NCBI GenBank assembly: GCA_024690635.1
Contig: JAILOW010000003.1
Location: forward strand, 1 to 22,628
DNA from: Butyrivibrio sp.
GTDB lineage: Bacteria > Bacillota_A > Clostridia > Lachnospirales > Lachnospiraceae
Direction: 5' to 3'
Length of the DNA: 22,628 nt
The notes beneath the pieces are model-generated. The model did not search any database and was not told the DNA's origin. It saw only the letters and a list, made by a program, of their open reading frames with translations. Of this stretch, positions 7,159 to 15,032 are shown piece by piece. How positions within the stretch are numbered: the first letter of the stretch is position 1; each line of letters begins with the position of its first letter. A program made the position numbers and the translations under genes.

Positions 7159-8073
7159 TTATGAAAAAAGTGCATCTACAAATTCATCGGAATCAAATCT
7201 CTCGAGATCATCGATTCCTTCCCCGACGCCAACGTACTTAACGGGAATGTTAAGCTCCGAGACAATGGCAACGGCAATTCCTCCCTTTGCCGTTCCGTCA
7301 AGCTTGGTAAGCACAATACCTGTAAGATCTGCAGCTTCTCCAAACTCTCTTGCCTGCATAATGGCGTTCTGACCTGTGGTTCCGTCAAGGACTATAAAAT
7401 TCTCCCTGCATATATCAGGCAGCTCTCTGTCAATGATCCTGTTCATCTTGGCAAGCTCTTCCATAAGGTTTTTCTTATTATGAAGTCTGCCTGCGGTATC
7501 AACGATCAGAATATCTATATCCCTGGCCTTAAATGCCCCTACCGCGTCATAGATAACGCTTGCGGGGTCTCCGCCCTCACGTCCTGTAATGATTGGTGCT
7601 CCTGCTCTGTCAGCCCACTCTTCAAGCTGCTGGGTTGCAGCGGCTCTGTAGGTATCCGCAGCTGCTATAAGCACCTTTTTACCTTTATTTTTGTAGATGG
7701 ATGCAAGCTTGCCAACAGAAGTGGTCTTGCCTACACCATTAACTCCGATAACAAAGATAACTGTCTTTTTATCTTCAAAATCATAAGCGTTCTCATCAAT
7801 GTGCATCTGCTCTCTGATGTTTTTCAAAAGAAGCTCCCTGCACTCCGAAGGATCGCCTATACGCTTTTCTTTTACATCACTGCGAAGCTTGTCCATGATG
7901 CGGCTTGTGGCATTGACGCCGATATCTCCCATGATAAGAGTCTCTTCAAGCTCCTCATAGAAGTCCTCATCAATACTGGAATAGCCCTTAAAAACATTGT
8001 CTATTCCCTTTACGATGCCGTCCCTTGTTTTGGAAAGCCCCTGCTGAAGTTTCGCAAAAAAAGAATTTGCCAT
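7159..8073 (-). CDS. ftsY: SRP receptor GTPase FtsY
   Basis: FtsY is the membrane-docking partner of Ffh. The 304 residues consist of a short amphipathic N-terminus, the N domain, and the G domain with GVNGVGKT (110-117), DTAGRL (192-197) and TKLDGTAKGG (256-265). The long acidic A domain of enterobacterial FtsY is absent, as usual in Firmicutes. The ATG overlaps the smc stop by one base, and AAGGAG lies about 11 bases upstream inside smc. In most Clostridia ylxM-ffh follows directly; here ilvA and three other genes intervene. Confidence 0.98.
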   Translation of the reverse strand: MANSFFAKLQQGLSKTRDGIVKGIDNVFKGYSSIDEDFYEELEETLIMGDIGVNATSRIMDKLRSDVKEKRIGDPSECRELLLKNIREQMHIDENAYDFEDKKTVIFVIGVNGVGKTTSVGKLASIYKNKGKKVLIAAADTYRAAATQQLEEWADRAGAPIITGREGGDPASVIYDAVGAFKARDIDILIVDTAGRLHNKKNLMEELAKMNRIIDRELPDICRENFIVLDGTTGQNAIMQAREFGEAADLTGIVLTKLDGTAKGGIAVAIVSELNIPVKYVGVGEGIDDLERFDSDEFVDALFS

Positions 8074-11000
8074 CAGTTTGTAAGCTCCTTATCAATGAGA
8101 TTTACGCTGACAAGGGTTGAAACGCCCTTCTCCTGCATGGTGATACCGTAGAGTCTGTCAGCACTTTCCATTGTACCACGCCTATGGGTAATTACAATAA
8201 ACTGCGTATTCTTGAGCTTATGCAGATATTTTGCAAAACGTACAACGTTGTTTTCATCAAGAGCCGCCTCGATCTCATCAAGAAGACAGAATGGCGAAGG
8301 CTTGAGATTCTGGATCGCAAACAAAAGAGCTATGGCGGTAAGAGCCTTCTCTCCACCGGACATCTGCATCATGTTTACGAGCTTCTTTCCCGGAGGCTGA
8401 GCGTTGATCCTGATTCCCGCCTCGAGAACATCCTCATCCTCGGCAAGTTCAAGGCTTCCCTTTCCGCCGCCGAACATCTCCTTAAATACCTTGTCAAACT
8501 CTACGTTGATGAGCTTAAACTGCTCAATGAACTGATTTCTCATGGATTCATCAAGATCCTTGATGATCTCCTTGAGCTGCTGCTCAGCTTCCACCAGATC
8601 GTCATGCTGGGTCTTCATAAAGGTGTAACGCTCCATAAGGTTCTTGTAATCCTCGATGGCGTTTACGTTTACATCTCCAAGCTTTCTGATGGAATCCTTG
8701 AGTGAACTGATCTCCCTTCTCATAGCGGGAACATCCGTCATCTCCTCATCCCTCATTTGGGCAGCATCGCTGAGGGTGATCTCATACTCATTCCACATAT
8801 AATTGATCTGTGACTCGATGGTTTCCTGACACTTTTCCTTTTTATTGGTAAGTCGCACAACTTCCTTATCCAGATCATTCATCTGTTTATTGAGCTCTTC
8901 TGTCTTTCCGAAGAACTCCTTCTGGGAAAGAGAAAGATCGTTCTTTTGATTCTTCTTTTCCTCAAGTTCTTTTGTAGCATCCGTCTGAACATCAGCAGAT
9001 GCCTCAATTGTAAGCCTGATCTGCTCGATGTCTTCCTTGTGCTGGGAAAGAGCTTTCGCATTTTCCTCCATGGATTCAAGGATCTCATTGAGAGCATCCT
9101 GTTCAGCCTTTATCTCTTCATCGATACGATCAAGGTTTTCCTTTTTGAAATCCTGTTGCTGCTTGATCTTTTCGTATTCTATATCCCAGCTGCCCACATT
9201 CTTGTTTTCGTTTTCTTCAAGCTCGTGGAGACCTTCAAGCTCCTTCTGGAACTTTTCAACCTTCTCGGTGCAGCTCTTTTCAAGCTTTTCGGACTCTTCA
9301 AGGGAAGCGATGGCTTCTTCTTTTTCGGTAGCGATCTCTGCAAGCTTTGTTTCGATCTCGTCGTTTTCAGCCTTAAGATCTGTATAAGTTCCCTTCTGCT
9401 CCTCCTGCCTCTTTTCTTCGTTTTCAACGTTGATCCTGGCAGTATTCTGGGCAATGAACTTTTCCTGAAGCTTGAGTCTCAAATCCTCTGCAAGGGCTCT
9501 GAGCTCATTTCTCTTTGTCTTGGACTCTTCGATCTCTTTTCTGAGATCGTCAATCTGCTGACGGTACTTTTTAACGTTCTTTTCAAGTTCGTCCATCTCA
9601 CGGCGTCTGCCAAGGAGATTACTGTTGTTTTTAAACGCACCGCCGCTGATGGCTCCGCCGGGTACCAAAAGCTCACCCTCAAGGGTAACCATCCTAACTG
9701 TATAGTTGTATTTTCTAGCGATCTTTACCGCATTGTCCACATTGTCTACAGCAACGATCCTGCCAAGCATAGCCTTGGCAACGCTTCTGTATTCGGGCTC
9801 TGTATCAACCAGTTCGTCTGCCATACCAAGGACACCGGGCTCGTTAAGAGCTTCCTTGGCCTTAAGCTCCGGAGGATTGTCAAGAGATGTAAGAGGAAGG
9901 AATGTTGCTCTTCCTGCCTTGGTATCCTTCAGATAACGGATCATCTTTTTAGCAGTCTCTTCATCATCCGTTACGATGTTCTGGATATTTCCGCCAAGAG
10001 CCACCTCAATGGCAGTCTCATACTTGGGCTGAGTCTTTATGATATCCGCAACAACACCGATAATACCCTTGGTATCATCCTTGCGCTCCATAACCTTTTT
10101 AACGCTGCCGCCGTAGCCTTCATAGCGCTCTGTCAGGTTAGCAAGAGCTTCAAGTCTTGATTTTTCCTGCTGAAAAAGCTCCTGAGTCTTACGAAGGTCT
10201 GTATCCTTGCGGCTCATGCCCTCTCGGATCTCGACAACTTCTGCTTCAGTACTCTTTAATTTCTTGTTCATCTCGGAGATCTCAGCGGTAATGCTGTCAA
10301 ATTCTCCGCGAAGTCTCTCTAAAGTCTCTTCCTGCTTGGACTCATCGGAACGGGCTCTCACCAGTTTGCCGGTAAGTTCGGCCTTTCTGATGTTTACCTG
10401 CTCCTTCATGGTCTCAAGGGAGCTGAGCTTGGACTTTATGGTAGCTCTGCTGTCCAGAGTCTCGATGATGGTACTCTTGCATTCCTCAACTTCGTCGTTG
10501 ATGTTCTTTATCTGAGTAAGGATGCTGTCCAGTTCTTTTCTTGCTTCGTTTCTCTTTTCGGAAAGCTCAAGGGCATCCTTGTCTACAGCCTCTTTTTCCG
10601 CAAGATACTGCTCACGGAGCTTGTTCTTACCCTCGATCTTTTCTTTTTCGTCGCTCTCGCGCTTTTTATAATGAGCATCATTTTCGGAAGCTGACTTGAT
10701 TTTTTCCTTGAGGATACCGATCTGACCTTCGAGCTTTTCCTTTGTAACAGAAGAATCCGTTATCTTTGCTCTGGCTTCATCGATCTCCTTATCAAGCTCC
10801 TCTATCTTTTTCTGAATGCTTTCGTATTCTTCTTTTGTCTTTTCATAGGCAGCCTTGGCGCTTTCCAAAGCCTCGGATGCAATGCCGAAGTTTTTGTCAG
10901 CCTCTTCAAACTGCTGTTTCTGGCTCTTGTTCTCAACAAGGAACATGTTTACATCAAGAGTCTTAAGCCTTTCTCTGTGCTTTAAGTACTCCTTTGCAAC

Positions 11001-11630
11001 CTCAGACTGCTTTTCCAAAGGTCCGATCTGCTTTTCAAGCTCTGATAGGATATCGGAAAGTCTGGTAAGATTTATCTTTTCCTCCTCAAGCTTTTTGATG
11101 GCAGTTTCTTTTCTGGCCTTGAACTTAACGATACCTGCGGCCTCATCAAAAAGATTTCTCCTGTCCTCAGGCTTACTTGAAAGGATCTGATCGATCTGAC
11201 CCTGTCCGATGATGGAATAGCCCTCTTTACCGATACCGGTGTCCATAAAGAGCTCGTTCACATCCTTAAGCCTGCAGGTTGAGCCGTTGATCATATATTC
11301 GCTTTCTCCGGACCTGTAAAGACGTCTGGAGACAGTTACTTCATCATAATCGATGGCAAGGGAATGATCGGAATTGTCCAGAGTTATGGCAACATAAGCA
11401 TAGCCAAGAGGTTTCCTAAGCTCTGTACCTGAGAAAATGACATCCTGCATGGATCCGCCACGCAACTGCTTGATACGCTGTTCGCCAAGAACCCATCTCA
11501 CCGCATCGGCAACATTACTCTTTCCCGATCCGTTAGGGCCTACAATACCGGTGATACCGTTATGAAAATCAAATTTTATCTTATTGGCAAATGACTTAAA
11601 GCCGTGGATTTCAATGCTTTTTAAATACAT
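8073..11630 (-). CDS. smc: Chromosome segregation ATPase SMC
   Basis: SMC with ScpA and ScpB forms the condensin that organises and separates the replicated chromosome. The 1185 residues match the family length. Walker A is GPNGSGKS at residues 31-38. Long charged coiled coils (about 170-500 and 670-1020) flank a hinge at about 520-665 (from GIIGVVADII to GGAISGG). The ABC signature MSGGEK is near residue 1093 and Walker B CLLDEIEAALDE near 1115. Its start overlaps the rnc stop by one base and its stop overlaps the ftsY start, so rnc-smc-ftsY is a translationally coupled unit. Confidence 0.99.
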   Translation of the reverse strand: MYLKSIEIHGFKSFANKIKFDFHNGITGIVGPNGSGKSNVADAVRWVLGEQRIKQLRGGSMQDVIFSGTELRKPLGYAYVAITLDNSDHSLAIDYDEVTVSRRLYRSGESEYMINGSTCRLKDVNELFMDTGIGKEGYSIIGQGQIDQILSSKPEDRRNLFDEAAGIVKFKARKETAIKKLEEEKINLTRLSDILSELEKQIGPLEKQSEVAKEYLKHRERLKTLDVNMFLVENKSQKQQFEEADKNFGIASEALESAKAAYEKTKEEYESIQKKIEELDKEIDEARAKITDSSVTKEKLEGQIGILKEKIKSASENDAHYKKRESDEKEKIEGKNKLREQYLAEKEAVDKDALELSEKRNEARKELDSILTQIKNINDEVEECKSTIIETLDSRATIKSKLSSLETMKEQVNIRKAELTGKLVRARSDESKQEETLERLRGEFDSITAEISEMNKKLKSTEAEVVEIREGMSRKDTDLRKTQELFQQEKSRLEALANLTERYEGYGGSVKKVMERKDDTKGIIGVVADIIKTQPKYETAIEVALGGNIQNIVTDDEETAKKMIRYLKDTKAGRATFLPLTSLDNPPELKAKEALNEPGVLGMADELVDTEPEYRSVAKAMLGRIVAVDNVDNAVKIARKYNYTVRMVTLEGELLVPGGAISGGAFKNNSNLLGRRREMDELEKNVKKYRQQIDDLRKEIEESKTKRNELRALAEDLRLKLQEKFIAQNTARINVENEEKRQEEQKGTYTDLKAENDEIETKLAEIATEKEEAIASLEESEKLEKSCTEKVEKFQKELEGLHELEENENKNVGSWDIEYEKIKQQQDFKKENLDRIDEEIKAEQDALNEILESMEENAKALSQHKEDIEQIRLTIEASADVQTDATKELEEKKNQKNDLSLSQKEFFGKTEELNKQMNDLDKEVVRLTNKKEKCQETIESQINYMWNEYEITLSDAAQMRDEEMTDVPAMRREISSLKDSIRKLGDVNVNAIEDYKNLMERYTFMKTQHDDLVEAEQQLKEIIKDLDESMRNQFIEQFKLINVEFDKVFKEMFGGGKGSLELAEDEDVLEAGIRINAQPPGKKLVNMMQMSGGEKALTAIALLFAIQNLKPSPFCLLDEIEAALDENNVVRFAKYLHKLKNTQFIVITHRRGTMESADRLYGITMQEKGVSTLVSVNLIDKELTN

Positions 11631-12325
11631 CAGTTCTTTTTCTTTAATACAAGAAGAGCCTCGTAAGCAGCCTTCTGTTCAGCCGCCTTCTTGGTTTTTC
11701 CTGTCCCCTCTCCCAAATTCTTATCTCCGACGAAAACGCGCGTCTTGAATATTTTATCATGTTCAGGACCACTTTCGCCACAAATTTCATAGCGTACTGT
11801 TCCAAGGCCCTCGCCCTGCGCAAGCTCCTGCAATAGCGATTTATTGTCCCCGAACATAGCCATTGCTTCTGTATTTGTAAGGACATATGCATCGATAAAG
11901 CGCTTGGACTCTTCGATACCGCCGTCAAGGAAAAGAGCTCCTATAACAGCCTCAACCACATCGGCTATGATGGACTCTTTGTTTCTGCCACCCGTGGCCT
12001 CTTCGCCCTTTCCAAGAAGGATATAGTCTTTTAGTCCAAGAGCTTCTGCATCATGGGCAAGAGCAGGCTCGCACACAAGCGCAGCCCTCATTTTGGACAT
12101 TTCGCCTTCCTTTTTGTCAGGATTGGTCCTAAAAAGATATGCACTGGATATCATCTCAAGAACCGCGTCGCCCAAAAACTCAAGCCTCTCATAATCAGGT
12201 CTTTTATTGATCTTTTGCTCGTTTACAAAAGAGCTGTGGGTAAAAGCCTGCAGTATAAGCGCCTTGTCCCTGAAAGTATATCCGATGACGTCTTCAAACT
12301 GTTTGATTTTTTCTTCGTTTAACAT
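11630..12325 (-). CDS. rnc: Ribonuclease III
   Basis: This double-strand-specific endoribonuclease matures 16S/23S rRNA precursors and, in many Firmicutes, SRP RNA. The 231 residues hold the signature ERLEFLGDAVL (46-56) with metal ligands E49 and D53, and the second pair D122/E125 in ADVVEAV. A C-terminal double-stranded RNA-binding domain spans about 160-230. The start has CGGAGG five bases upstream. It follows acpP after a clear intrinsic terminator and I could not find a convincing promoter in the 30 nt left, so expression may rely on readthrough. It overlaps smc by one base. Confidence 0.98.
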   Translation of the reverse strand: MLNEEKIKQFEDVIGYTFRDKALILQAFTHSSFVNEQKINKRPDYERLEFLGDAVLEMISSAYLFRTNPDKKEGEMSKMRAALVCEPALAHDAEALGLKDYILLGKGEEATGGRNKESIIADVVEAVIGALFLDGGIEESKRFIDAYVLTNTEAMAMFGDNKSLLQELAQGEGLGTVRYEICGESGPEHDKIFKTRVFVGDKNLGEGTGKTKKAAEQKAAYEALLVLKKKN

Positions 12326-12355
12326 GTTTCCTCCGGCTTTGTAAGTCCATATGAT

Positions 12356-12386
12356 AAAAAAAGAGGCAGCAAAAAATCTCTGCCTC
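12356..12386 (-). terminator. Intrinsic terminator after acpP
   Basis: GAGGCAG (12363-12369) pairs with CTGCCTC (12380-12386) across a 10-nt loop. On the minus strand the stem is followed by seven T (12362-12356). It lies 25 nt after the acpP stop and 30 nt before the rnc start, and would limit transcription of rnc-smc-ftsY from the plsX promoter. Confidence 0.88.
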
Positions 12387-12410
12387 GTTCCTTATGGTTT
12401 TAAAAGCCAA

Positions 12411-12647
12411 TTATTTGTTTGCAAGTGCTCCCTTTAAAAGCTCAACAGCCTCGCCCACAGTGCTGATGTTCTCAGTCTTCTCGGGGTCGATCTGTACATC
12501 GAACTCATCCTCAAGTCCCATGATGATCTGGAAAAGATCAAGTGAATCAGCTCCAAGATCCTCTGTAAATGTGGTCTCAAGCTTGATCTCCTCAGGATCA
12601 ACATTGAGTACGTTTGCAATAACTTCTTTCATCTTTTCAAATTCCAT
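12411..12647 (-). CDS. acpP: Acyl carrier protein
   Basis: This 78-residue acidic four-helix protein carries fatty acyl intermediates on a phosphopantetheine arm. The attachment serine is S35 in GADSLDLFQ; the common DSLD motif is intact. ACP supplies acyl groups to PlsX, encoded just upstream (46-nt gap), so the pair feeds membrane phospholipid synthesis. GGAG lies nine bases upstream of ATG. A strong terminator follows. Confidence 0.98.
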   Translation of the reverse strand: MEFEKMKEVIANVLNVDPEEIKLETTFTEDLGADSLDLFQIIMGLEDEFDVQIDPEKTENISTVGEAVELLKGALANK

Positions 12648-12693
12648 AATAGTCTCCGTTTTCTACTGCCTGGCAGTTATCGTTTTATTAGGC

Positions 12694-13704
12694 TTACGCC
12701 TCCTGAGAAAGCTTTTCGCTTATCTTTTCGCTAATTTGTTGCTCTGTAAATGTTACGCACTGAAGTACTGAGTTTTTAACCTCAATGTCGCTGGCGCTTC
12801 CATGGGTCTTGACTACAAGTCCCTTAAGTCCAAGCATTGGTGCGCCGCCGTACTGATCCATGCTGTAATTGCCAAGTGTCTTTTTGAGGTCATCCTTGAT
12901 AAGAAGTGCCCCGATCTTGGTCTTGAGGCTGCTCATAAGACCCTTTTTGATCACATGTACCAGTGACTTGGCAACTCCCTCGTACATCTTGAGAATAACA
13001 TTGCCGGTGAACGCCTCACAAACAATGATATCAGCAGCTCCTGCAGGGATATCCCTGGCTTCCACGCTTCCGATAAAGTTGATGTCCGGACAGTTTTTCA
13101 AAAGAGGGAAGGTTTCTTTTACAAGAGCATTGCCCTTTTCCTCTTCGGCTCCGATATTGACGATGCCGACTGTGGGATTTTTAACACCCATAACATTCTC
13201 CATGTACACAGTTCCCATTTTTGCAAACTGTACAAGATGAGAAGATCTGGCGTCCACATTGGCTCCGCAGTCAATAAGAAGCGAGTTTCCTTTTTCTGTG
13301 GGAATAAGCGGTGCAAGAGGTGCTCTGTCGACACCCTTTAACCTGCCCACGATAACCTGTCCGCCAACCAACGTAGCACCTGTGCTGCCTGCAGATACAT
13401 AAGCATCCGCCTCGCCATGGTTAACCATATACATAGCCTTAACAATAGAAGAATCCTTCTTTTTGCGGATAGCCATAACAGGGGGCTCTGCCATCTCGAT
13501 AACCTCTGTGGCGTTTACCACCTCTATCCTGTCCTTGTCGTAGCTGTACTTGGAAAGCTCGGCTTCAACAGCTTCTTTTTGTCCTACAAGGAAGACCTTG
13601 AGTGATGCGCACTCTTTTACCGCATCCACAGATCCCTTGACTGTAACATAGGGAGCATTATCTCCGCCCATGGCATCCACAGCCACTCTGATAAGCTCAG
13701 ACAT
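12694..13704 (-). CDS. plsX: Phosphate acyltransferase PlsX
   Basis: PlsX makes acyl-phosphate from acyl-ACP and phosphate, the first step of phosphatidic acid synthesis by the PlsX/PlsY route; it sits at the inner face of the membrane. The 336 residues match the family length and begin RVAVDAMGGDNAP, the family signature. AGSTGA and VCEAFTGNVILKMYEG are also typical. Two ATGs are adjacent: GGAGG is seven bases before the second (13704) and four before the first (13707), so I prefer the second. The gene has its own promoter at 13759-13787 and is co-transcribed with acpP. The DUF177 gene that usually lies nearby is not present. Confidence 0.97.
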   Translation of the reverse strand: MSELIRVAVDAMGGDNAPYVTVKGSVDAVKECASLKVFLVGQKEAVEAELSKYSYDKDRIEVVNATEVIEMAEPPVMAIRKKKDSSIVKAMYMVNHGEADAYVSAGSTGATLVGGQVIVGRLKGVDRAPLAPLIPTEKGNSLLIDCGANVDARSSHLVQFAKMGTVYMENVMGVKNPTVGIVNIGAEEEKGNALVKETFPLLKNCPDINFIGSVEARDIPAGAADIIVCEAFTGNVILKMYEGVAKSLVHVIKKGLMSSLKTKIGALLIKDDLKKTLGNYSMDQYGGAPMLGLKGLVVKTHGSASDIEVKNSVLQCVTFTEQQISEKISEKLSQEA

Positions 13705-13758
13705 CATTTATCCTCCGAATGAAAACTCGGGCTTTTGTCACACAAAAATCCTTTAATC

Positions 13759-13787
13759 AATATACTAAAGTGGCATACAAAAATCAA
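13759..13787 (-). promoter_or_regulatory. Sigma-A promoter for plsX-acpP
   Basis: On the minus strand TTGATT (13782-13787) and TATATT (13759-13764) are 17 nt apart. The -35 overlaps the base and T-run of the rpmF terminator, so the new unit starts directly where the previous one ends. Expected start near 13752, giving a 5' leader of about 48 nt. Confidence 0.65.
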
Positions 13788-13814
13788 GGCTTTCCGACAT
13801 AGTCGGAAAGCCTT
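13779..13814 (-). terminator. Strong intrinsic terminator after rpmF
   Basis: A perfect 13-bp stem (AAGGCTTTCCGAC at 13786-13798 and GTCGGAAAGCCTT at 13802-13814) with a 3-nt loop is followed on the minus strand by GATTTTTG. It lies 31 nt after the rpmF stop and separates rpmF from plsX, which are often co-transcribed in other Firmicutes. Confidence 0.9.
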
Positions 13815-13845
13815 AGGATTCTCTGTAAAATGAGGTTTATTAAAC

Positions 13846-14028
13846 TCAAGCCTCTACTTCAACAATGCTCTTCTTATTGTAATAGCCGCACTTCTTGCAA
13901 GCCATGTGAGGCTGCATAAGAGCTCCGCAGTGGCTGCACTTAACCAGTGTAGGAGCAGTCATTTTCCAGTTTGCTCTTCTCTGATCTCTGTGGCCTTTAG
14001 ATGACTTATTCTTTGGGCAGATTGACAT
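13846..14028 (-). CDS. rpmF: 50S ribosomal protein L32
   Basis: L32 is a small 50S subunit protein. The 60 residues begin MSICPKNKSSKGHRDQRRAN, with a zinc ribbon of two Cys pairs: CSHC and CKKC, 13 residues apart. So this is the zinc-binding form. I chose the ATG at 14028 because AAGGAGGTG lies seven bases upstream and the protein then has the standard start; a longer reading from 14082 adds 18 unrelated residues. Promoter at 14116-14144 and terminator at 13779-13814 make it a single-gene unit. Confidence 0.96.
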   Translation of the reverse strand: MSICPKNKSSKGHRDQRRANWKMTAPTLVKCSHCGALMQPHMACKKCGYYNKKSIVEVEA

Positions 14029-14115
14029 TTGGTAACACCTCCTTACCGTATCCGTATAAGAAATCGCCTTAAATACAGGCAATTGTTTACGTTTTATTCA
14101 TTAGCATACTTTAGT

Positions 14116-14144
14116 AGTATATCCATAGCATAGGCATTTGTCAA
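14116..14144 (-). promoter_or_regulatory. Consensus promoter for rpmF
   Basis: On the minus strand TTGACA (14139-14144) and TATACT (14116-14121) are separated by 17 nt. Expected start near 14109, leaving a leader of about 80 nt before the rpmF ATG. The strength fits a ribosomal protein gene. Confidence 0.82.
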
Positions 14145-14159
14145 CAACTTTTTGCACTC

Positions 14160-15020
14160 TTACCTGTTACAATACTGAGAATACTTTTTGGGTGATATTC
14201 CCACAGACTTTGTAAAAGCCTTAAGAAAATTGCTGTAATCGCTAAAGCCGCATCTCTCACAGACTTCACTGACGCCAATGCCTTCCGCCAAAAGGGACTT
14301 GGCGATGGATATCCTTCTGGCAGTCATATATTTGTTTATGGTGGTACCCGTAGCGGACTTAAAGATCCTGCAGATATATGACTCGCTTATATAAAAGTGC
14401 TTTGCCAGATCCCCTATGCTGACAGGATACTGAATATTGTTATTGATATAAGAAAGGATTGAATCCACCTGCTCATTGTAAGTAGCGGTATTTTCGCTTG
14501 TTCCCTTTCCCTGCCTGTCATTTACGATCTTGTTTATCATAACGAAGAGCTCCGTAAATGTTGCTCTTTCAAGAAGATCATGTCCAAAGCCATTACTGGT
14601 AACGATCTTGTTTATATAATAAAGAAATCTTCCCTGCTGTTCCTGATTAAGGCTTATCTTGTGAGAAAAACCTTCTCCCCTGTTGTGAAAGCAGGCATCA
14701 AGGTCCGTTTCGTCAGTGGAGATCTTTTGCATAAATTCAGGATCTATCATGACTACGATCCTCTCGTGAAGCTCACTGTCTATCTGTGTAAGATAGTGTG
14801 AATCATACTGATTTATGAGGAAAAGATCTCCCGGCGAAATATCGTAAACCTGATTGTCTATCAGGAACTGCTTGCCGCCTGAGATGGAAAAATAGACCTC
14901 ATAGCAGTCATGAATATGCATTTCCATGGCTTTTTCATCCTTGTACAAATGCGCAACACTGAAATATTTGTTTTCAATACTTGCCGCCATGGCTTCCTTG
15001 CAGGAATTTAATTCTTTCAT
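14160..15020 (-). CDS. AraC-family transcriptional regulator (second)
   Basis: The 286 residues have an N-terminal cupin-like domain (about 20-110, MHIHDCYEVYF at 34-44, typical of AraC_binding) and two helix-turn-helix motifs. The first is IGDLAKHFYISESYICRIFK (about 202-221) and the second includes ERCGFSDYSNFLKAF (about 256-270). Ligand and targets are unknown. It starts 12 nt after the stop of the NifX-FKBP gene and is probably co-transcribed with it. No terminator is visible between it and the rpmF promoter. The ribosome site is weak (AGAAAGAACGGAT before ATG). Layout and motif wording are similar to the AraC protein at 3084-3932, so the two may be distant paralogues. Confidence 0.9.
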   Translation of the reverse strand: MKELNSCKEAMAASIENKYFSVAHLYKDEKAMEMHIHDCYEVYFSISGGKQFLIDNQVYDISPGDLFLINQYDSHYLTQIDSELHERIVVMIDPEFMQKISTDETDLDACFHNRGEGFSHKISLNQEQQGRFLYYINKIVTSNGFGHDLLERATFTELFVMINKIVNDRQGKGTSENTATYNEQVDSILSYINNNIQYPVSIGDLAKHFYISESYICRIFKSATGTTINKYMTARRISIAKSLLAEGIGVSEVCERCGFSDYSNFLKAFTKSVGISPKKYSQYCNR

Positions 15021-15032
15021 ATCCGTTCTTTC

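Noticed and set aside
7134..7175. Longer ilvA start at 7175 overlapping ftsY
   Set aside because: It adds a basic, non-conserved stretch and lacks a ribosome site; GGGGAAG favours 7133.
8946..10160. 404-residue plus-strand frame inside smc
   Set aside because: Antisense to the coiled-coil coding region; the Leu/Phe-rich composition comes from Lys/Glu codons read backwards, with no ribosome site or conserved motif.
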